The position numbers and the translations under genes are program-made. A stretch of DNA of 64,000 nucleotides from the NCBI GenBank assembly GCA_003956705.1, contig QZCP01000112.1, positions 702,679-766,678 on the forward strand, read 5' to 3'. The stretch is from Brevipalpus yothersi (taxonomy: Eukaryota; Arthropoda; Arachnida; Trombidiformes; Tenuipalpidae). Each line of letters opens with the position of its first letter. The stretch's first letter is position 1. Positions 59,874 through 64,000 of the stretch are shown here, in pieces. Below the pieces are notes generated by a model, which was not told the DNA's origin, searched no databases, and saw only the letters and a list, made by a program, of their open reading frames with translations.

Positions 59874-62528
59874 TCAAAAGTCTGCAAATTCTTTCGCACA
59901 CTTTTCGGTACTGGATATGCGCAAATTTTCCTCTTCATAATCATCAAAATTGCTTGTATCACCAGCTCCTTTGCACTTGGGTAGAAATGGTGCTTCAACC
60001 TAGGGGATAATAAATTTTTCATCAGATAAGCGAATGAAGGGCGCAAAATAATATAAATGTTTTTGATCAAAAAAGAAGAGAAAAATTTTGTCATACTCTT
60101 TTCTGATAGATTGCGATCCAATCAGTGGATGCGAACCAACGATGATTTTTAATATCGTTGACTCCGTTCTTCAAATTACCATACCGTTTAGTTAAGTCCA
60201 CTTGGAGTAAGTTTCGTAGTAATTCCTTCAATTCTGAACTAAAATGAGAAGGAAATCGAACTTTACCGGACACTATTTTCTCATAAATTTGTATGGGCTG
60301 GTCAGCGAAGAAGGGTGGATAACCAGCTGCCATTTCATAGATGAGAACGCCTAGAGCCCACCAGTCAACAGCTTTATTATAACCTTTGCTTAGAATGATT
60401 TCTGGTGCGAGATACTCAGGAGTACCACAAAGAGTCCAGGTTCGACCTTTAACTCTCTTTGCGAAACCGAAGTCTGTAACCTTAATGTAGCCCATCTGAT
60501 CAATCAAGAGATTTTCTGGCTTCAAATCTCTATAAATGAGATCTAGCGAATGCAAATATTCAAAAGCTAAAACGATTTGCGCCGCATAAAATCTTGCCGC
60601 TTGCTCACTGTTTAAATGGAAAAGAAAAGAAAGGCATTGAAAATCAGTAGAGGTTTGCTAATCAATCAAAATTTTCAAAGTTCAACAGTGGTAAGATGAT
60701 ACTTTTGGAATACTTTAAGATAATTACCTGAATCTTCCGCTTTTTCGGAGGTGAGAAAACATTTCACCGCCAGGAACATATTCTAGGACCATATATAAAT
60801 ACGAATTATCCTAAAAAGGTGAAAAATTATCTCATCAGTTTGCGGTGATTTCAAGATCAATGACATTTGGAGCAATGAACCCATCAAAATCTTCTGACAC
60901 GAGAACTTTGATAGAAGGAGTAAGTGACAGATACCATCGATGTCTGTCAAGAAGTTCACTGAAGAACAGGAGACGCTGATTTTTGGTTGATAAATATTGA
61001 GTTTAGGCGAAAAACAAGGTTAGGCCCAAACGAATTTTTGATTATCAACAAACCTACTTTATCATAATAAATTGCTAAGGCAACCATAGTAGTTAAAAGT
61101 TGCCTCTTCAACCAGTCTCTGACTCACGATCATAATTGTCATAATTGATGGAGGGGATAGCAGACGATTGAGAGTAGGCAAAAAAATTTGAATACCTGAC
61201 AAAAGTAGAAACAAATGTTGAATAAAGGTTAAAGTAGAATGGAAAGAGGAATGGCTGGTAGTGTTATTTTCAAAGATCTTAAGAGAGCTAAGATTGGCAC
61301 TCAGATGCAAGGATCAGACTTAATCGTTTAAAAAGCTCCAGGAAATATGCGTGAAGATGAGATGAACATGCAGTCAAAACAGCTCTGCTAATTGTTGTGA
61401 ATAGTGTGCTCACGGGGTAAGTCTATTGAAACAGTAGAGAGGGTAAGATCTTTCGTAATTACCATATAACTGATCAGAGGAAAACCAGTTGAAGAATAGT
61501 CTGGAAAGAATTCAAGCTCCATGAAGAAAAGAGGAAGAGAAAACTCTTGCAGAAACTAGTAGCCACCCCTCTTCCTTTACAAAAACAACCCCACCAACAC
61601 TAATTTCTCTCAGCTTTCGTGAGGTGTATCAGAATGACTTGGAAAAGATAACACTATGATCATAACAATGAGACTAATCAAGGTGGTGATCTGAGGTATG
61701 AAAAACAGAGCCCAAGAATGGAATAGAGATGCAAAATCAAGAGAGCACAGAAATAAATAAAAGTGAATAGCTCACCTTAAAATGTGCTTCTAATTTGACC
61801 AAAAATGGAAAATCAACGGCTTGCAAAATTCTCTTTTCATTTAGAGTGTGTTCGACTTGCTTCAATTTGACTACCTGTCAAGTGAAAGAAGAATATTACA
61901 TGAGAAGGATTTTATTGATTAATGACCAAGTGTATGTTCTTTTGATGGATCAAGTTGAGTGATGTTCTTACTTTTTGTTTGTCTAAAATTTTCATAGCAT
62001 AGAATTCTTTGTTTTGTTTATGCTGAACAAGCATGACTCGTCCAAATGACCCTGTTCCTAGAGTTTTGATTCTCTCATAATCTTCCAGACAGGCAGTGTT
62101 TTTGGCTGGATTATTCCACTTTCTGTCAAAGTCCACTTTAGCTTGCTCCAAATATAACCGAACTGTGGATATGAGGGAACAATTGAAGTAATAATTACAA
62201 GGACTTAACCAGCTGGAGATAATATCAATGAAATGAATGATGCAGTTAAGTAATGAGAGGTGGAAATTGAAATGAAAATCGTTTGATTAGGCATTTTTGA
62301 TTGTGCATCAATGAGGATGTTGGATGAAGAGGATGCAAGTGAAGCAGTGAGGAAGACAGAAAGAGAAAGTAAGAGAGAGAGAGAAAGAGAGAAAGAGGCA
62401 GAGAGAGGGAAGCTTCCATCAGGTGAAAACAGAGGCTTTTACAAGTATTTTGCAAATGTAAATCATGTTCATCTCTTACCATTCTCTGCTGGATCACTTT
62501 TACCCTTCGTAGATGGATTATTCCCCAT
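59874..62528 (-). CDS. cAMP-dependent protein kinase catalytic subunit, six exons
   Basis: This is a complete minus-strand PKA-C of 352 aa (family about 350). Exons are 62528-62480, 62162-61972, 61874-61776, 60810-60728, 60607-60097 and 59999-59874; all junctions are GT-AG with consistent phases. MGNNPSTKG provides a myristoylation-type Gly2. Kinase landmarks are glycine loop LGTGSFGRV (Gly52, 54, 57), Lys74 in AMKIL, Glu93 in the C helix, YRDLKPEN with Asp168, DFG at 186-188, and the activation loop RTWTLCGTPEYLAPE with Thr199. These equal mouse positions plus two. The tail keeps the NFDDYEEE stretch, a Ser before EKCAKEF, and the final FADF hydrophobic motif. It phosphorylates RRxS-type sites when cAMP releases the regulatory subunit. 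The first exon encodes only 16 residues plus one base, as commonly seen for PKA-C alternative first exons. Orientation is head-to-head with the small gene at 62768. Confidence 0.97.
60811..61775 (-). other. PKA intron 3
   Basis: The largest PKA intron (965 bases), between the exons ending AHFK and starting DNSYLYMV. No embedded exon or repeat was seen. Confidence 0.6.
62163..62479 (-). other. PKA intron 1
   Basis: A 317-base intron after the myristoylation exon. It contains a GA-rich run near 62355-62407 (CT-rich on the gene strand) and no alternative exon that I can support. Confidence 0.6.
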
Positions 62529-62767
62529 CTCCTTCGGGTACACAATTAGAATTAATCCGGTTCGGTGGAAGGGATCAGACAATTTTGTGTCCTTCACTTC
62601 TCTCAAAACACTTGCTCTCTCTCTCTCTCTCTCTTTTTCTCTCTCTCTCTTCACTTTTTTCACTCTCTTCATTCACTTTCTCGCTGCTACTTCTCACCAG
62701 ACTTGTCTTGCTCAAAATGGCTTCATATCCACAATACTACTAATAAAATTCACTTTACACCCTCTAG
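62529..62767. promoter_or_regulatory. bidirectional promoter between PKA and small gene
   Basis: Only 239 bases separate the divergent start codons of PKA-C (minus) and the 70-aa gene (plus). The interval has a CT-rich tract at about 62613-62652. At 62757-62775 it has ACACCCTCTAGATGGCGCT, matching the motif upstream of DAD1. TSS positions are not visible. The motif overlaps the proposed start codon of the plus-strand gene. Confidence 0.5.
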
Positions 62768-63086
62768 ATGGCGCTTAAGCTGTTTGCCAACGAAAAACAA
62801 CGAAATTTTTTTTCTCTTCAAATAAAAAAGATCGGCAACGAAGTCGATCTGCTTGCCCTTCATGGTAACGTTATGCAACTTAGGAGTTTAGAGTCTGAAA
62901 ACATGGATTAACCATGTTGATCAACTCGATTGCATAGCTATCAATCCATGCTATTTTTTGCCATCTTTAGATACAATAGAGACGCTTGATAGTCCTCAAA
63001 TCAAGATGCCACACAAAGACTTACCAAAAATCGATGATCCACTTGATGGAATAGATTGGAGTGAGAATATTGATGAAACGTTCTAA
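62768..63086 (+). CDS. small two-exon gene of unknown function (70 aa)
   Basis: Two short exons, 62768-62864 and 62971-63086, join in phase (G|AT gives Asp33) through a GTAACG donor and a CCATCTTTAG acceptor and end in TAA. The product starts MALKLFANEKQRNFFSLQ, continues with IKKIGNEVDLLALH, and ends with an acidic tail (KIDDPLDGIDWSENIDETF). It has no signal peptide or membrane segment. I do not recognise the family. Support comes from phase agreement, protein-like composition, a shared promoter with PKA-C, and the same promoter motif as DAD1. Weak points are that the ATG sits inside that promoter motif, so translation may start elsewhere, and no AATAAA is evident downstream. Confidence 0.45.
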
Positions 63087-63310
63087 TACTATATTTTATT
63101 CCTTAAAACTCATCATCTGTATTCGTAGATAGTTTAACAAGTCCTTGTAGGGACAAATTATCTATCCATGTATGAATACTCAAAGATCGTTTTCAATGAA
63201 TAACGATTTCGTTGCCACTTCGACATGGGATCGCGAATCATTCTCATGATACCTCATCACCCTGATCACTTCACATGAAAGAAGGATTGAATACAGCATG
63301 CTGTATACAT

Positions 63311-63365
<55 letters not shown>

Positions 63366-63964
63366 GATCCATTTATGATCCTGTTATTCAGTGACACGAA
63401 CAAGTGCAGCTCTTTCGGTGTCCCAGTAGGATTATCAGTGAAAGGAATTTCTGTCACTAAAATCTTTAGTCATAATCCTTCCATTCCACTGGATGAAGAA
63501 GAAAAGCGAAATAGAAAGAGAATAGAAGGATCTCGATACAGAGCAACCACAACTTTAAATCTGGCCTCAGAAATAAGGCAATGAAGTAGTAGTAAAATCT
63601 GCCATAGGGAGCGAGAATGCAATAGCTAACAAAGTGATGATTACGATAATTTGAGGTAATTTGAGTCTAGATGCTGATAAACAAGTGGTTTGTTTCTACT
63701 TTCTGTTTGAGTGATCGAAATCTAACATCAAAGCGGTGTCAGGGGAGTCGGTAAAGAAGTAAGCTAGAAAACTATTGCTATCTAATTATCTGCTCCATCT
63801 CTTTGCCATGGAAGCTGCTCGACATGGAAAAGTGTGAGGAAATTTTCGCCCATAAGAGATGGAGAAAAGGTAACTTGAGTGGAAGCAGAGGAGGATGGAG
63901 AATGGAGCCGGCAGATCGCTAGTTTAGGTGCTTCGCTGTGAGCTTCTCGCTCGCTTTCACTTTC

Positions 63965-64000
<36 letters not shown>
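63087..64000. other. distal region, microsatellites only
   Basis: No supported gene. A (GA)n array lies at 63313-63363 and a (CT)n array at 63968-64000 runs off the window. Short open frames here include repeat-derived Ser-Leu or Arg-Glu runs and are not coding. Confidence 0.55.

Noticed and set aside
62311..62778. 155-codon plus-strand open frame over the PKA promoter
   Set aside because: It is built from GA and CT microsatellite sequence and overlaps PKA exon 1 and the bidirectional promoter on the other strand.

Overview
This is a 64-kb stretch of AT-rich nuclear DNA from an arthropod. Multi-exon genes with GT-AG introns, a Drosha gene, and members of the arthropod Sidestep and Beaten-path immunoglobulin families show this. 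The mix of compact housekeeping genes and long-intron neuronal genes would fit a mite or another small-genome arthropod, but the sequence does not name the lineage. No bacterial, organellar, rRNA or convincing tRNA sequence was seen.

Region 1 (1-7.2 kb, + strand) is gene-dense. It holds DAD1 (oligosaccharyltransferase subunit, one coding exon), a six-exon p38 MAP kinase, and Drosha (two coding exons). Between p38 and Drosha lies a mosaic: a decayed copy of an exon and intron from the Sidestep-like gene 19 kb downstream, joined directly to an inverted copy of the DAD1 promoter and 5' leader.

Region 2 (9.4-33.8 kb, + strand) is a Sidestep-family cell-surface receptor. Thirteen coding exons were resolved: five Ig domains, one FN3, one transmembrane segment and a cytoplasmic tail, with introns up to 3.8 kb. 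The signal-peptide exon was not found. Its introns carry many CT-rich microsatellites, a 120-nt hairpin and one candidate minus-strand exon.

Region 3 (33.8-43.4 kb) has no gene I can support. It contains a 0.7-kb MITE-like element with inverted terminal repeats.

Region 4 (43.4-55.1 kb, - strand) is a Beaten-path-family gene. Four exons are resolved: a signal-like segment and the complete first Ig domain, including a 10.7-kb intron. The second Ig domain and C-terminus were not located. The Sidestep-like and Beat-like genes are therefore tail-to-tail neighbours. In Drosophila these two families are a receptor-ligand system in motor-axon guidance.

Region 5 (59.9-63.1 kb) holds a complete six-exon PKA catalytic subunit on the minus strand. 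Head-to-head with it, 239 bp away, is a small two-exon gene of unknown function (70 aa). The housekeeping-type promoters here share a CTAGATGGCGC/AGAGGGCGC motif that resembles the CTCF consensus.
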